Of a stretch of 64,000 bases of DNA, positions 41,231 to 48,966 are shown piece by piece. Position numbers and translations under genes: made by a program. Source of the stretch: CAVQJU01 sp963712905 (lineage in GTDB: Bacteria; Acidobacteriota; Vicinamibacteria; Vicinamibacterales; CAVVIG01); contig CAVQJU010000011.1 of the NCBI GenBank assembly GCA_963712905.1, positions 186,001 to 250,000 of the forward strand, given 5' to 3'. The notes beneath the pieces are model-generated. The model saw only the letters and a list, made by a program, of their open reading frames with translations. It was not told where the DNA came from and did no database searches. The stretch's first letter is position 1, and every line of letters begins with the position of its first letter.

Positions 41231-42088
41231 ATGAATAGATGTTTTGCTTTTGCGCTCGTACTTGTGGCGGCTGGGTCGCTGGCGTTTGCGCAGCGAGGGC
41301 CGGCGGCGGGGCAGACGGTCGAGAAGATCAGGCAGCTCGCGCCCAACCTCTATATGGTGACGGGCGGAGGGGCCAATACGCTCGTCCGGGTCACCCCGGA
41401 CGGGCTCATCGTCGTCGATACGAAGAACCCCGGCGAAGAGAACTATCGCCGGCTGATGGAGGAGATCGCGTCGGTCTCGCCTCTGCCGGTGAAGTACGTG
41501 TTCAACACGCACCACCACCCCGATCACGTCGGCAACAACCAGCGGTTCATCGACGCGGGCGCGCAGGTCGTGGCGCTCGACGCGCTGAAGACGCGCATGG
41601 CCAGCGATCCGCGGACGAAGGACATCCCGGGGCTGCCCACGCTGACGTTTCCGAAGGACTACGGGTTGAAGTTCGGCGGCGCCGACGTGAAGGCGTTTTC
41701 GTTCGGGCGCGGGCATACCGGCGACGACACGATGGTGTACTTCCCTGACGCAAAAGTTGTCATGGTCAGCGATCAGATCACGAGCGCCACGCCGATCGTG
41801 GATTTCGCCAACGGCGGGAGCGCGGTGGAATGGACCCAGATCCTGGACGGCGTGCTGAAACTGGACTTCGAGATGGCGATTCCCGGCCGCGGCGAGCCGA
41901 AGACCCGCGCGGAAGTCCAGGCGTATCGGACGGCGTTCGCGACGTTCGTCAGCCGCGCGGCCGACGCGGTCAAGGCAGGCGCGACGAAAGACACGCTCGC
42001 GACGCAAGTGAAGACCGACGACCTGGGCTGGCAATTCGCGCCGGCGTTTTACGCGTCGTTGTTCGACGAGCTCTCGAAGAAGCCGTAG
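41231..42088 (+). CDS. Secreted MBL-fold hydrolase with an altered metal site
   Basis: 285 residues; signal peptide ends L-A-F-A-Q. Metal motif N-T-H-H-H-P-D-H near 100, G-R-G-H-T-G-D-D near 162 and the bridging Asp in V-V-M-V-S-D-Q. The last ligand block reads A-I-P-G-R-G-E-P: the expected His (G-H-G) is Arg. The site is therefore probably mononuclear or inactive in part. Otherwise the protein resembles the secreted hydrolases at 1877 and 43238. It follows the Gfo/Idh/MocA gene and ends 80 bases before a propeller-type gene. Confidence 0.85.
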   Translation: MNRCFAFALVLVAAGSLAFAQRGPAAGQTVEKIRQLAPNLYMVTGGGANTLVRVTPDGLIVVDTKNPGEENYRRLMEEIASVSPLPVKYVFNTHHHPDHVGNNQRFIDAGAQVVALDALKTRMASDPRTKDIPGLPTLTFPKDYGLKFGGADVKAFSFGRGHTGDDTMVYFPDAKVVMVSDQITSATPIVDFANGGSAVEWTQILDGVLKLDFEMAIPGRGEPKTRAEVQAYRTAFATFVSRAADAVKAGATKDTLATQVKTDDLGWQFAPAFYASLFDELSKKP

Positions 42089-42147
42089 GGCGGCCCTTTC
42101 AGGGCCGCCGACAACACGCGGGCCTGAAAAAAGGCCCGCGCCACATC
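42087..42147. repeat. Two TGAAA-loop hairpins after the MBL gene
   Basis: GGCGGCCC/GGGCCGCC around TTTCA, the same pair as at 4394, begins at the MBL stop codon and is followed by GCGGGCCT/AGGCCCGC with a longer AAAA loop and CCACATCTGA. Located between two co-directional genes, so termination or processing between them is possible. Confidence 0.82.
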
Positions 42148-42163
42148 TGAATGGGGGATGTCG

Positions 42164-43201
42164 ATGAAGTTGCTGACACTGATGGGTCTGTTCGCGCTCC
42201 TGGCACCCCAGGGTGCCGCGCCGGCACAGCCGGCGGGGTGCGCGCCGCGTGGCAACGTCCAGTTCGTGTGCGGTCTGGTCGGGCCCGAGGATCTCGTCGA
42301 GGTGCCGAACTCGAACTGGATCATCGCCTCCGGCGACGCCGCGCCCGGAGCCATCACGCTCGTCGACAAGCGCACGCGCGCCGTGACGCCGCTGTACCCG
42401 TCGCCGGGCATGAAGCAGCAACTCGACGCGAAGACCTACGACACCTGTCCCGGGCCAATCGATCCCCAAGAGAAGGACAAGTTCAGGGCACACGGGATCG
42501 CGCTGAGGCAGGGCCGCGGCTCCCTGTTCACTCTCTACGTCGTCCACCACGGCAACCGCGAGTCCATCGAGGTCTTCGAGTTCGACGCGAAGGCCGCGCC
42601 GCCTGCGCTGACCTGGGTCGGCTGCGCCGTCGCGCCCGACCCTATCGGACTCAACTCCATCGTCGCGCTGCCGGAGGGCGGGTTCGCGACCTCGAACTTC
42701 CTGCCGCGCAACGCGGCCAACGGGATCGCCGGCCTGCGGGGCGGCCAGAAGAACGGCGAGCTGTGGGAGTGGCACACGAAGACCGGCTGGAAGATCGTGC
42801 CGGGCAGCGAGGCCTCGGGCGCCAACGGGATCGAGATCTCGAAGGATGGCAAGACGTTTTACATGGCCGGCTGGGGCAATCAGGTGTTCATCCGCTTCTC
42901 GCGCGGGGCGACGCCCGTTCAGCGCGATGAAATTCCCATCGGATTCCGCCTCGACAACCTCCGGTGGGCGCCTGACGGGGCCACGCTGATCGGGGCCGGC
43001 CAGCAGATGGGCCCGGACGGCGCCGCTGCGGTGGCGTCCCGCGTGGTCAGAATCGACCCGAAGACGATGAAAGTCCAGGATCTCGTCAACTATCCCGCCG
43101 GCGAGGCCTTCGACTTCGCGACGGGCGCGATTCAGATCGGCAAACAGATCTGGGTGGGATCGGTGCGCGGCGAGAAGCTGGCGATTTTCCCTGTGCCGTA
43201 G
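42164..43201 (+). CDS. Secreted six-bladed beta-propeller protein (SMP-30/strictosidine-synthase-like)
   Basis: 345 residues. Signal peptide ends near A-P-A-Q-P-A. Blades show E-D-L-V-E-V-P-N-S-N-W-I-I-A-S-G-D, R-A-H-G-I-A-L-R and G-L-N-S-I-V-A-L-P-E-G-G-F-A-T-S-N-F-L, and G-A-N-G-I-E-I-S-K-D-G-K-T-F-Y-M near 220, all family-typical. Six Cys/Gly positions suggest periplasmic disulfides. ATG 42164 (M-K-L-L-T) has a GGGGGATG site upstream; an in-frame ATG six bases earlier is an alternative. Enzymatic role unproven; a hydrolase or lactonase is likely. Confidence 0.78.
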   Translation: MKLLTLMGLFALLAPQGAAPAQPAGCAPRGNVQFVCGLVGPEDLVEVPNSNWIIASGDAAPGAITLVDKRTRAVTPLYPSPGMKQQLDAKTYDTCPGPIDPQEKDKFRAHGIALRQGRGSLFTLYVVHHGNRESIEVFEFDAKAAPPALTWVGCAVAPDPIGLNSIVALPEGGFATSNFLPRNAANGIAGLRGGQKNGELWEWHTKTGWKIVPGSEASGANGIEISKDGKTFYMAGWGNQVFIRFSRGATPVQRDEIPIGFRLDNLRWAPDGATLIGAGQQMGPDGAAAVASRVVRIDPKTMKVQDLVNYPAGEAFDFATGAIQIGKQIWVGSVRGEKLAIFPVP

Positions 43202-43202
43202 C

Positions 43203-43229
43203 AATGAAGAATGAAGAATGAAGAACGGA
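43203..43229. repeat. AATGAAGAATGAAGAA tandem repeat
   Basis: Three near-exact copies of AATGAAGA (43203-43229) between the propeller gene and the next MBL gene; an in-frame ATG inside the block is ignored in favour of the ATG at 43238. The AAGAACGGAGA at its end supplies the ribosome site of that gene. Confidence 0.72.
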
Positions 43230-43237
43230 GAACCGAC

Positions 43238-44167
43238 ATGAAGAGGCTCGTCGTCCTGACCGTTCTCGTTGCCGCCGGCGCGCTGTCGATGGGCGTCCTG
43301 CTCGCGCAGCCGACGAACGGCGACATTCGGATCGAGAAAGTGAAGGACAACCTCTACATCGTGACCGGGGGCCGGCAGGGCGGAGGCATCGCCGGGAACA
43401 CGACCGTGTTCATCGCCGACAGCGGCGTCGTGCTCATCGACGCCAAGTACGCCGGCTTCGGCAAGGCCATCCTCGATCAGGTGAAGTCGGTGACGAGCAA
43501 GCCCGTCACGACGATCATCAACACGCACTCTCACGGCGACCATACCGGAGGCAACCCGGACTTTCCGCGCACCGTCGAGTTCATCGCGCACGAGAACGCG
43601 AAGGCGAACATGGTGAGGATGGAGGAGTTCAAGGGCAGCAACGCCGCGTTCCTGCCCGCGAAGACGTTCAAGGACACCATGTCGCTCTTCAGCGGCAAGG
43701 ACCGGATCGACCTGCGCTATTTCGGCGCCGGCCACACCAACGGCGACGCGGTGATCGTCTTCCCCGCCCTCCGGACCGTCGTGATGGGCGATCTGTTCGC
43801 GAGAAAGTGGGCGCCGTTCGCCGATGCCACCAACGGCGGGAACATGACGGCGTTTCCCCAGACGCTCGCGAAGGCGATCGGTGGAATCAAGGATGTGGAT
43901 ACGGTCATCACCGGCCACGCGACCACGACCATCGGATCAGGGGCCACTGTCTCGTTCGTGCGCTCGAACCCCGTGATGAAGTGGTCCGACCTCCAGGAGT
44001 TCGCCGACTTCACGCGCGAGTTCGTCGCCGCCGTGCAGGCGGCGAAGAAGGCCGGCAAGAGCGCGGACGATGCGGCGAAGAGCCTGAACCTGCCGGCGAA
44101 GTACAAGGACTACAACATGGCCCGGGCCGCCGAGGACGTGCGGCTCGTTTACGAGGAGTCGAAGTAG
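43238..44167 (+). CDS. Secreted MBL-fold metallo-hydrolase
   Basis: 309 residues from ATG 43238, which follows GGAG. Signal peptide ends L-L-A-Q. Zinc motifs: I-I-N-T-H-S-H-G-D-H near 103, G-A-G-H-T-N-G-D near 172 and V-I-T-G-H-A-T near 230. All ligands are present, unlike the protein at 41231. A C-terminal Lys/Ala-rich helix (A-K-K-A-G-K-S-A-D-D) is added. Third MBL protein of this kind in the window. The dienelactone hydrolase gene starts right after its stop codon. Confidence 0.88.
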   Translation: MKRLVVLTVLVAAGALSMGVLLAQPTNGDIRIEKVKDNLYIVTGGRQGGGIAGNTTVFIADSGVVLIDAKYAGFGKAILDQVKSVTSKPVTTIINTHSHGDHTGGNPDFPRTVEFIAHENAKANMVRMEEFKGSNAAFLPAKTFKDTMSLFSGKDRIDLRYFGAGHTNGDAVIVFPALRTVVMGDLFARKWAPFADATNGGNMTAFPQTLAKAIGGIKDVDTVITGHATTTIGSGATVSFVRSNPVMKWSDLQEFADFTREFVAAVQAAKKAGKSADDAAKSLNLPAKYKDYNMARAAEDVRLVYEESK

Positions 44168-44860
44168 ATGCCTGAGACGGTCGAGTTCAAGAGCAACGGC
44201 AACAAGGCGTCGGGGTACCTCGCCAGGCCGGCCAGCGGATCCGGCCCCGGCGTACTGGTGATTCAGGAATGGTGGGGGCTGGACGACAGCCTCAAGGAGA
44301 TGGCCGATCGCCTGGCCGCCGCGGGCTTTGTCGCGCTCGCGCCGGATCTCTATCACGGGCAGGTGGCCGGCCACACCGAGATGGACAAGGCCGCGAAGCT
44401 GATGCAGGCGCTGCCGCCGGACCGCGCGGGCCGCGACATGAGCGGCGCGGTCGACTACCTCGCAAACCACAGCGCGGTGACCGGCCAGGGTATCGGGGTC
44501 GTCGGCTTCTGCATGGGCGGGATGCTGTCGTTCCTCATCGCGGCCAACCGGCCCGACAAGGTCAGGGCAGTCGTGCCGTTCTACGGGTTTCCGCAGGGGC
44601 CGACCGAGCCCGACTGGTCGAAGCTGACTGCCGCGGTGAGCGGCCACATGGCGGAGCACGACGACTTCTTCGCGCCGGCCGCGGCGAAGGCGCTCGAAAC
44701 CAAGCTGCGCGCGATGGGGAAGAACGTCACGCTGACCGTCCATCCCGGCACCGGCCACGCCTTCATGGGGCCGCACAACGCGCTCGGTACGCTCAACACC
44801 AAGCTCGCCGCCGAGATCTGGCCGAACGCGATGTCGTTTCTCAAAGCCAATCTGGCGTAG
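44168..44860 (+). CDS. Dienelactone-hydrolase-family protein
   Basis: 230 residues, cytosolic. Alpha/beta hydrolase with nucleophile elbow G-F-C-M-G-G near 118 (Cys nucleophile as in DLH), an acid region H-M-A-E-H-D-D-F-F near 160 and the catalytic His in P-G-T-G-H-A-F near 205. Opens dienelactones from chloro- or alkyl-aromatic ring cleavage, or related lactones. Starts one base after the MBL stop codon, so both are translated from one message; lactone turnover is a recurring theme in this window. Confidence 0.92.
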   Translation: MPETVEFKSNGNKASGYLARPASGSGPGVLVIQEWWGLDDSLKEMADRLAAAGFVALAPDLYHGQVAGHTEMDKAAKLMQALPPDRAGRDMSGAVDYLANHSAVTGQGIGVVGFCMGGMLSFLIAANRPDKVRAVVPFYGFPQGPTEPDWSKLTAAVSGHMAEHDDFFAPAAAKALETKLRAMGKNVTLTVHPGTGHAFMGPHNALGTLNTKLAAEIWPNAMSFLKANLA

Positions 44861-44861
44861 C

Positions 44862-44922
44862 GTCCGGCTTCACCCCTCGATGTAGCTCGGGGTGCCCTGA
44901 GCTTGTCGAAGGGCAGCCGGAC
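44862..44922. repeat. Branched palindrome with CCCTGAGCTTGTCGAAGGG
   Basis: Outer arms GTCCGGCT (44862-44869) and AGCCGGAC (44915-44922) enclose two inner hairpins: CACCCC/GGGGTG around TCGATGTAGCTC, and CCCT/AGGG around GAGCTTGTCGA. The shape is a three-way junction. I know the inner word as a very common intergenic repeat in many bacteria, but I cannot check this here. Just after the dienelactone hydrolase. Confidence 0.72.
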
Positions 44923-44930
44923 GTCGCTCC

Positions 44931-45115
44931 GCGTTCCGCCGTCTCGATTCCGCCAACACGAACGTCGGCGTGGTAAAACGCACCGCCGGCGATATCGGTT
45001 ACTGCCATGGCGCTCGGGCCGGGCTCGGCCTCTCGCGGAGGTGGCCGTCGGTGCGTTTTGGTGCGATCCCGACACGCCGAGTTCTATCGTTGGCCGAATC
45101 GAGACGCCGGAACGC
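44931..45115. repeat. 185-bp near-palindromic element, left copy
   Basis: Ends with matching inverted arms GTCTCGATTCCGCCAAC and GTTGGCCGAATCGAGAC plus GCGTTCCG/CGGAACGC, so the whole element folds on itself. A second copy with about a dozen differences lies at 46047-46231 in opposite orientation. No transposase-like gene is present nearby. Part of the orphan membrane gene (its C terminus) is read through this copy. Confidence 0.85.
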
Positions 45116-45994
45116 GGGCTGTGAGGAGGCTGGCCCGCGTCTCAGTCGCTTGCGTGCGTGACGCGCATAGTACCTGAGGCTCAAAGTCCCGAAGGTACCT
45201 TGACCCCACCAGAGCCAGATTTCATCCTCGATGAACCACTTATTGTTCGATGGGCCCACGACACTCGCTGAAACATCCCCGCCGATGATCGGAAAAACGA
45301 AGGTGACGTGCAGCGGCACCGCGTTGCGGAGTCTCTCGAGGTCCCGAGGAGAGATGGGCCGATCGGTGGGTATTCCAAGCCGCAGCGCCGCGGACCTCGC
45401 GGCGGCCTGCGCCAACCGCATCCGTTGGCCGTAGGACGACCACGGCCAGCACCATTTGAGCCCGGGGGTGCTGCCGAGGAGCGCCAAGACGACAATCAGC
45501 GGGACCAGGCTGGTTGCGAGGGCCCACCGCCAGGATTCGGGTGCAGGCGTCGTCACCCAGCGAGCCGTCAGCAAGCCGACGCCAAATAGGCCGATCAAGA
45601 TCACTGACACACCCGCCGTGATGGCCAGCGAGCCGAACGTGCCGGCGAGACCTAACGTCAAGCCCGCCGAGACAGCCGTTCCGAGGCTGCAAATTGTTGC
45701 AAACGCCGCGCGCGCCGGACGTGTTCGCGGCGCACAACCGAGCGCGATGCCCGCGACGAGTGCCGTCGGCAACATGAATAGTCCTTCGAGACCTCCTTCG
45801 GTGGGGAACCGCCACTGCAGCCAAAGCGCCAGCCACCCCGATAGTGCCAACGACGGAGTGAGACAAGCACACCACCGAAGGAGCGTTGCCATCGTCGCGT
45901 GGTCAAGGTAAGCCTTCGTGCGAGAGAGACGAATAAGGCGTGACGATAGGAAAGACATGCGAGGCGATTCTGTCTTGGCAGGCCCGGCCTTCAT
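44999..45994 (-). CDS. Orphan integral membrane protein between the two 185-bp elements
   Basis: Up to 331 residues. Five or so hydrophobic helices fill residues ~45-165 (A-L-S-G-W-L-A-L-W-L, M-L-P-T-A-L-V-A-G-I-A, V-S-A-G-L-T-L-G-L-A, V-S-V-I-L-I-G-L-F-G-V-G-L-L, L-A-T-S-L-V-P-L-I-V-V-L-A-L-L). A soluble C-terminal part has L-H-V-T-F-V-F-P-I-I-G-G-D-V and W-F-I-E-D-E-I-W-L-W-W-G-Q-G. The last ~39 residues (R-L-D-S-A-N-D-R-T-R-R and on) are encoded by the left repeat, so the native end is probably near 45120. No family recognised. Neither start (45994 or 45958) has a good ribosome site. Composition and isolation suggest a cassette or transferred gene. Confidence 0.62.
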   Translation of the reverse strand: MKAGPAKTESPRMSFLSSRLIRLSRTKAYLDHATMATLLRWCACLTPSLALSGWLALWLQWRFPTEGGLEGLFMLPTALVAGIALGCAPRTRPARAAFATICSLGTAVSAGLTLGLAGTFGSLAITAGVSVILIGLFGVGLLTARWVTTPAPESWRWALATSLVPLIVVLALLGSTPGLKWCWPWSSYGQRMRLAQAAARSAALRLGIPTDRPISPRDLERLRNAVPLHVTFVFPIIGGDVSASVVGPSNNKWFIEDEIWLWWGQGTFGTLSLRYYARHARKRLRRGPASSQPAFRRLDSANDRTRRVGIAPKRTDGHLRERPSPARAPWQ

Positions 45995-46046
45995 ACAGCA
46001 CGATCGGCAACATACGGCGCCTGGCGTGAGTTGCCAACATCATCTC

Positions 46047-46231
46047 GCGTTTGGCCGTCTCGATTCCGCCAACGATAGAACTCGGCGTGACAGGGTCGCA
46101 CCAAAACGCGCCGACGGCCACCTCCGCGAGAGGCCGAGCCCGGCCCGAGCGCCATGGCAGTAACCGAAATAGCCGGCGGTGCGTTTTGCCACGCCGACGT
46201 TCGTGTTGGCGGAATCGAGACGGCGGAACGC
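46047..46231. repeat. 185-bp near-palindromic element, right copy (inverted)
   Basis: Reverse-complementing this copy gives the left element with about a dozen differences by eye (roughly 93-94 percent identity). Both copies are 185 bases long and open with GCGTT and the arm GTCTCGATTCCGCCAAC. The short open frames read through each copy encode nearly the same peptide (R-L-D-S-A-N-D-R-T-R-R, then H-L-R-E-R-P-S-P-A-R-A), showing the inversion directly. Confidence 0.85.
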
Positions 46232-46269
46232 GAGATCCGAATCGCAGCGGCCAGCGTCGCTGTCTCAAA

Positions 46270-46710
46270 CTACACGACGAGTTGCTGGGCGCTGAACTCC
46301 ACGATCTCCGGCGGGTCGACGCTGTAGTTGCTGTACCGGATCCACGTCGGCCGGACTCGTACGTAGATCAGGCCGGGCCAGGTAAGCCGGCTCGGGCCGT
46401 CGGGATAGGCCGCGTAGTACACCTGCTTGAGACGCTCGAGCTCCGCGCCAGAGGGCTCGTCCGCGATGCCTTCGTACTGCACCGTCTGTTCGTCGCCGTC
46501 ATTCGACCCGCCGATGACGAGGGCCAGACGGCTGTTCTGACGCAAGTTGCGAGCCTTGCGCGACGAATCCAGCGTGTCGAAAACGATCTCGAACCGGTCG
46601 GTGACCGCGAACCCCACGACCGCCGCTTGTGGGCCGCCCATGGCGGAGACGGATGCCTGAACCGCCAGCCGGTGCTGACGCAGGAATACAAGCAAGCGCT
46701 TCACGTCCAT
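46270..46710 (-). CDS. Pyridoxamine-5'-phosphate-oxidase-family protein
   Basis: 146 residues. Flavin split barrel: L-L-V-F-L-R-Q-H-R-L-A-V-Q-A-S-V, G-F-A-V-T-D-R-F-E-I-V-F-D-T-L and S-R-K-A-R-N-L-R-Q-N near 50-60 (the family's phosphate/flavin region), then V-Q-Y-E-G-I-A near 78 and Y-V-R-V-R-P-T-W-I-R-Y at the end. Typical of general-stress FMN/F420 binding proteins. Follows the four-helix protein gene by six bases; the two are probably one operon. Confidence 0.85.
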   Translation of the reverse strand: MDVKRLLVFLRQHRLAVQASVSAMGGPQAAVVGFAVTDRFEIVFDTLDSSRKARNLRQNSRLALVIGGSNDGDEQTVQYEGIADEPSGAELERLKQVYYAAYPDGPSRLTWPGLIYVRVRPTWIRYSNYSVDPPEIVEFSAQQLVV

Positions 46711-46716
46711 CGGTGA

Positions 46717-47118
46717 TTACCTCGACAGCGAGCGCCGATCCGGGGCACAGGCGTACGCAACGAAGCCTCCAAGGGCCATGAGAGGGAGCCCCGTGAGGCG
46801 GATGACGCCGGTTCCTTGTCCCAGCCACCATTCGATGATGTCGCGAGCGCGGCCCATCGCCAGCCGGCCCGTCAGAGCCGTCGTGAGCCCGGCGACGAGG
46901 ATCACGTAGCCCACGATGCGGAGCGCCTTCGGTGCGCGTGATGCCGGTGCCACCAGGACCAAGGCAACGCCAAACGCGACGCGGGCCGTGGCCACGACAT
47001 AGAACGCACCGGGCGTGGCAGCCCGGCGAGCGATCCAGATCAGACTGGACGGTGCGACGAGGCCTGCTGCACCGACGGCGAGGACGAATAGTCCGAACAC
47101 GCATGCCAGTGTTTTCAC
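46717..47118 (-). CDS. Four-helix membrane protein
   Basis: 133 residues with four hydrophobic helices (about 5-25, 38-60, 66-85 and 105-125). A W-W-L-G-Q-G-T-G-V-I-R-L-T-G motif lies before the last helix. No domain recognised. Six bases upstream of the flavin-barrel gene, so likely coexpressed; a membrane redox or transport role is a guess. Confidence 0.7.
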   Translation of the reverse strand: MKTLACVFGLFVLAVGAAGLVAPSSLIWIARRAATPGAFYVVATARVAFGVALVLVAPASRAPKALRIVGYVILVAGLTTALTGRLAMGRARDIIEWWLGQGTGVIRLTGLPLMALGGFVAYACAPDRRSLSR

Positions 47119-47139
47119 GACGGCCTCCTCTTGCTCTGT

Positions 47140-48300
47140 TCACGGAGAGGCGGTGATGACGGCGCGAACACGTTTCGCGATTTCCTGCGCGCCGTCCGCG
47201 TCGCTGTTGCCGAGGACGACAAGGACGTAGCCCAGGTCGGGGTAGACGTCCACTTGATTGGAGAGTCCGGGAGCCGCGCCCTGGTGTCCGAAGATGCGAA
47301 CCTTGTTCATGACGCGCGTCTCGAATCCGTAGCCCTCGCGGCCCCCGTAGTCCGCGGTGACATATCCGGTCGTCGCACGCTCGCTGGCCGGGCGCCTCAG
47401 CAATTGTGCTCCCGTCAGCGCATCGGCGAAGCGCACAAGATCACCGGCCGTCGAGTAGCCGCCGCCCATCGGGGCAGCAACCGGATCGGCGACTCCGGCA
47501 TCCTCTTCCCACGCGGGATACCAGCGGCCCGGGTCCGGCTTCGAGTCGAGCGGCGCGCCCGGGCGTATGTGGGTGTATCCGCGGGCAGGACGGCCTGATG
47601 GTGTCGCGCGGTAGCTGGTGTGCGCCAGACCGGCAGGCTGAAAAACCCGCCGCTCGACCGCCGTCGTGAAAGGCTCGCCAAACCCATGCTCGACGATCGC
47701 GCCCAGGACGAGGAAGTTTGAATTGCTGTACGCCCACTTCGAGCCCGGCGTGAATTCGAGCGGAGCGGCGCCGAAGACCGGCCAGAAGTCCGACAACGTC
47801 CGCGCGCCGGCGAGCGCCGTCCAGAACGGCGGCAGGCGGAACACATCGGGAATCCCCGAGGACATCGTCAGCAGCTGGTGGACGGTCACCTGCGACTTCG
47901 CCGGCCCGTCAGGAAAGTCCGGCAGCAGCGAGCCGATGGTGGCATCCAGCCTGACGCGGTTCTGCTCGACAAGCTGCGCGACGAGCACGGCCGTGAACAT
48001 CTTGCTCACGGACCCGAGCGCGAACGTGGTGTCCGAGGTGTTGGCTCTCGACGTGTTGCGGTCCGCGAGGCCGTACGCCCGCTCGACGATCGACCGTCCG
48101 TGGTGCTTGAGGAGCACCACACCTGAAAATCGATCCGCGCGAACCAGCCGATCGGCAAGCTGCTCGACCTCGCCTTTGAGGCCGGCATCGGGGTCTGGAG
48201 TGTTCGCTGCGCCTTGGCAACCGACAGTAACGATAGCCAGGATGAGCAATGCTGACGCCAGCGTCCTCGCGTGGCGCCGGGTTGTGCCAGAATGGGTCAT
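47140..48300 (-). CDS. Exported serine hydrolase, class C beta-lactamase-like lipoprotein
   Basis: 386 residues from ATG 48300. Type II signal with lipobox T-V-G-C near 24. Penicillin-binding fold: S-V-S-K near 98 (S-x-x-K), Y-S-N-S-N near 190 (Y-x-N) and H-Q-G-A-A-P-G near 345 (in place of K-T-G). Such proteins are usually esterases or D-amino-acid peptidases rather than resistance beta-lactamases. Its start lies within the same CATG as the divergent small membrane gene. Another serine hydrolase occurs at 62823. Confidence 0.88.
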   Translation of the reverse strand: MTHSGTTRRHARTLASALLILAIVTVGCQGAANTPDPDAGLKGEVEQLADRLVRADRFSGVVLLKHHGRSIVERAYGLADRNTSRANTSDTTFALGSVSKMFTAVLVAQLVEQNRVRLDATIGSLLPDFPDGPAKSQVTVHQLLTMSSGIPDVFRLPPFWTALAGARTLSDFWPVFGAAPLEFTPGSKWAYSNSNFLVLGAIVEHGFGEPFTTAVERRVFQPAGLAHTSYRATPSGRPARGYTHIRPGAPLDSKPDPGRWYPAWEEDAGVADPVAAPMGGGYSTAGDLVRFADALTGAQLLRRPASERATTGYVTADYGGREGYGFETRVMNKVRIFGHQGAAPGLSNQVDVYPDLGYVLVVLGNSDADGAQEIAKRVRAVITASP

Positions 48301-48505
48301 GCGTGGCCCAATCCCCGAAGGACTGTTTGAACGACTGTACGGGGTCGCTGTGCTGGCGCTGGTGATCACCCTCATCGTCTGGCTGAATCTGCCACGACTG
48401 CTGTGGCCAGCGTTTATCGTGACGCTCGTACTGCTATCCCTCGATCGGTGGCGCCGCGGCGTCTACCCATGGCCGCCGCGCAAGGGGTCGAACGGGACGG
48501 ACTGA
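48299..48505 (+). CDS. Small membrane protein, divergent from the serine hydrolase
   Basis: 68 residues. Two helices (Y-G-V-A-V-L-A-L-V-I-T-L-I-V-W and L-W-P-A-F-I-V-T-L-V-L-L-S-L) separated by N-L-P-R-L, then a basic, aromatic tail D-R-W-R-R-G-V-Y-P-W-P-P. The composition is protein-like, not a shadow of the opposite gene. Its ATG shares a CATG with the opposite start codon, so promoters for one gene would have to lie in the other. Real start may be elsewhere. Function unknown. Confidence 0.55.
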   Translation: MRGPIPEGLFERLYGVAVLALVITLIVWLNLPRLLWPAFIVTLVLLSLDRWRRGVYPWPPRKGSNGTD

Positions 48506-48507
48506 TT

Positions 48508-48951
48508 CTACGGGCGCTTCATCCACGCGTCGAGCGAGATCAGGTTCCACTTCCGGCAGACGAGGACAACGAAGATCACGAGGGCGTAGGTGAGCTGGAG
48601 CCAGGCGTTCTGGAAGTTCTCGATCTGCATCGTGCCGAACGTCAGCAGCGTCATCATCAGCCCGCCGACGATCAGCGCCAGCCGTGTCTGAAACCCGGCG
48701 ATCAGCATCAGGCCGACCGCCGACTCGACCCAGATCAACGTCAGCGCAAACGCGTACACAAGGGAGGGCGGCAGAATGGTCGGCTGCATCTGCTTGACGA
48801 TGCCGTCGGCGAAGGCGGCACTGCCGTGCGCGATGCGCACGATGCCGCGCAGGCCGATGTTGACGCCCAGGGTCAGGCGCAGAATGGCATAGGCGATCGA
48901 CGCGTCCGATCGCCAGTCGTGCTGGTCCAGTACGCCGATCGCTTTTTCCAT
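48508..48951 (-). CDS. DoxX-like membrane protein
   Basis: 147 residues with four helices (about 20-45, 65-85, 90-110 and 115-135). The first helix carries L-R-L-T-L-G-V-N-I-G-L-R-G-I-V-R and the third L-M-L-I-A-G-F-Q-T-R-L-A-L, typical DoxX positions. Such proteins act in membrane redox chains with quinones. The gene starts 15 bases after the amidohydrolase stop and is probably in its operon. Confidence 0.85.
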   Translation of the reverse strand: MEKAIGVLDQHDWRSDASIAYAILRLTLGVNIGLRGIVRIAHGSAAFADGIVKQMQPTILPPSLVYAFALTLIWVESAVGLMLIAGFQTRLALIVGGLMMTLLTFGTMQIENFQNAWLQLTYALVIFVVLVCRKWNLISLDAWMKRP

Positions 48952-48966
48952 GTTGGCGTTCCTCGT

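Noticed and set aside
41213..43918. A minus-strand open frame of about 900 codons
   Set aside because: It runs antisense to three genes with signal peptides and family motifs, is rich in Arg/Ala/Pro/His with no domain pattern, and such long antisense frames are expected at this GC content.
44931..46231. Integron gene cassette with attC sites
   Set aside because: The palindromic elements lack a convincing R-Y-Y-Y-A-A-C core pair, are longer than usual attC sites, occur as two inverted copies around one gene, and no integrase is present.
47140..48300. Antibiotic-resistance beta-lactamase
   Set aside because: S-x-x-K and Y-x-N are present but the third motif is H-Q-G, typical of esterase/peptidase-like relatives, and there is no resistance context.
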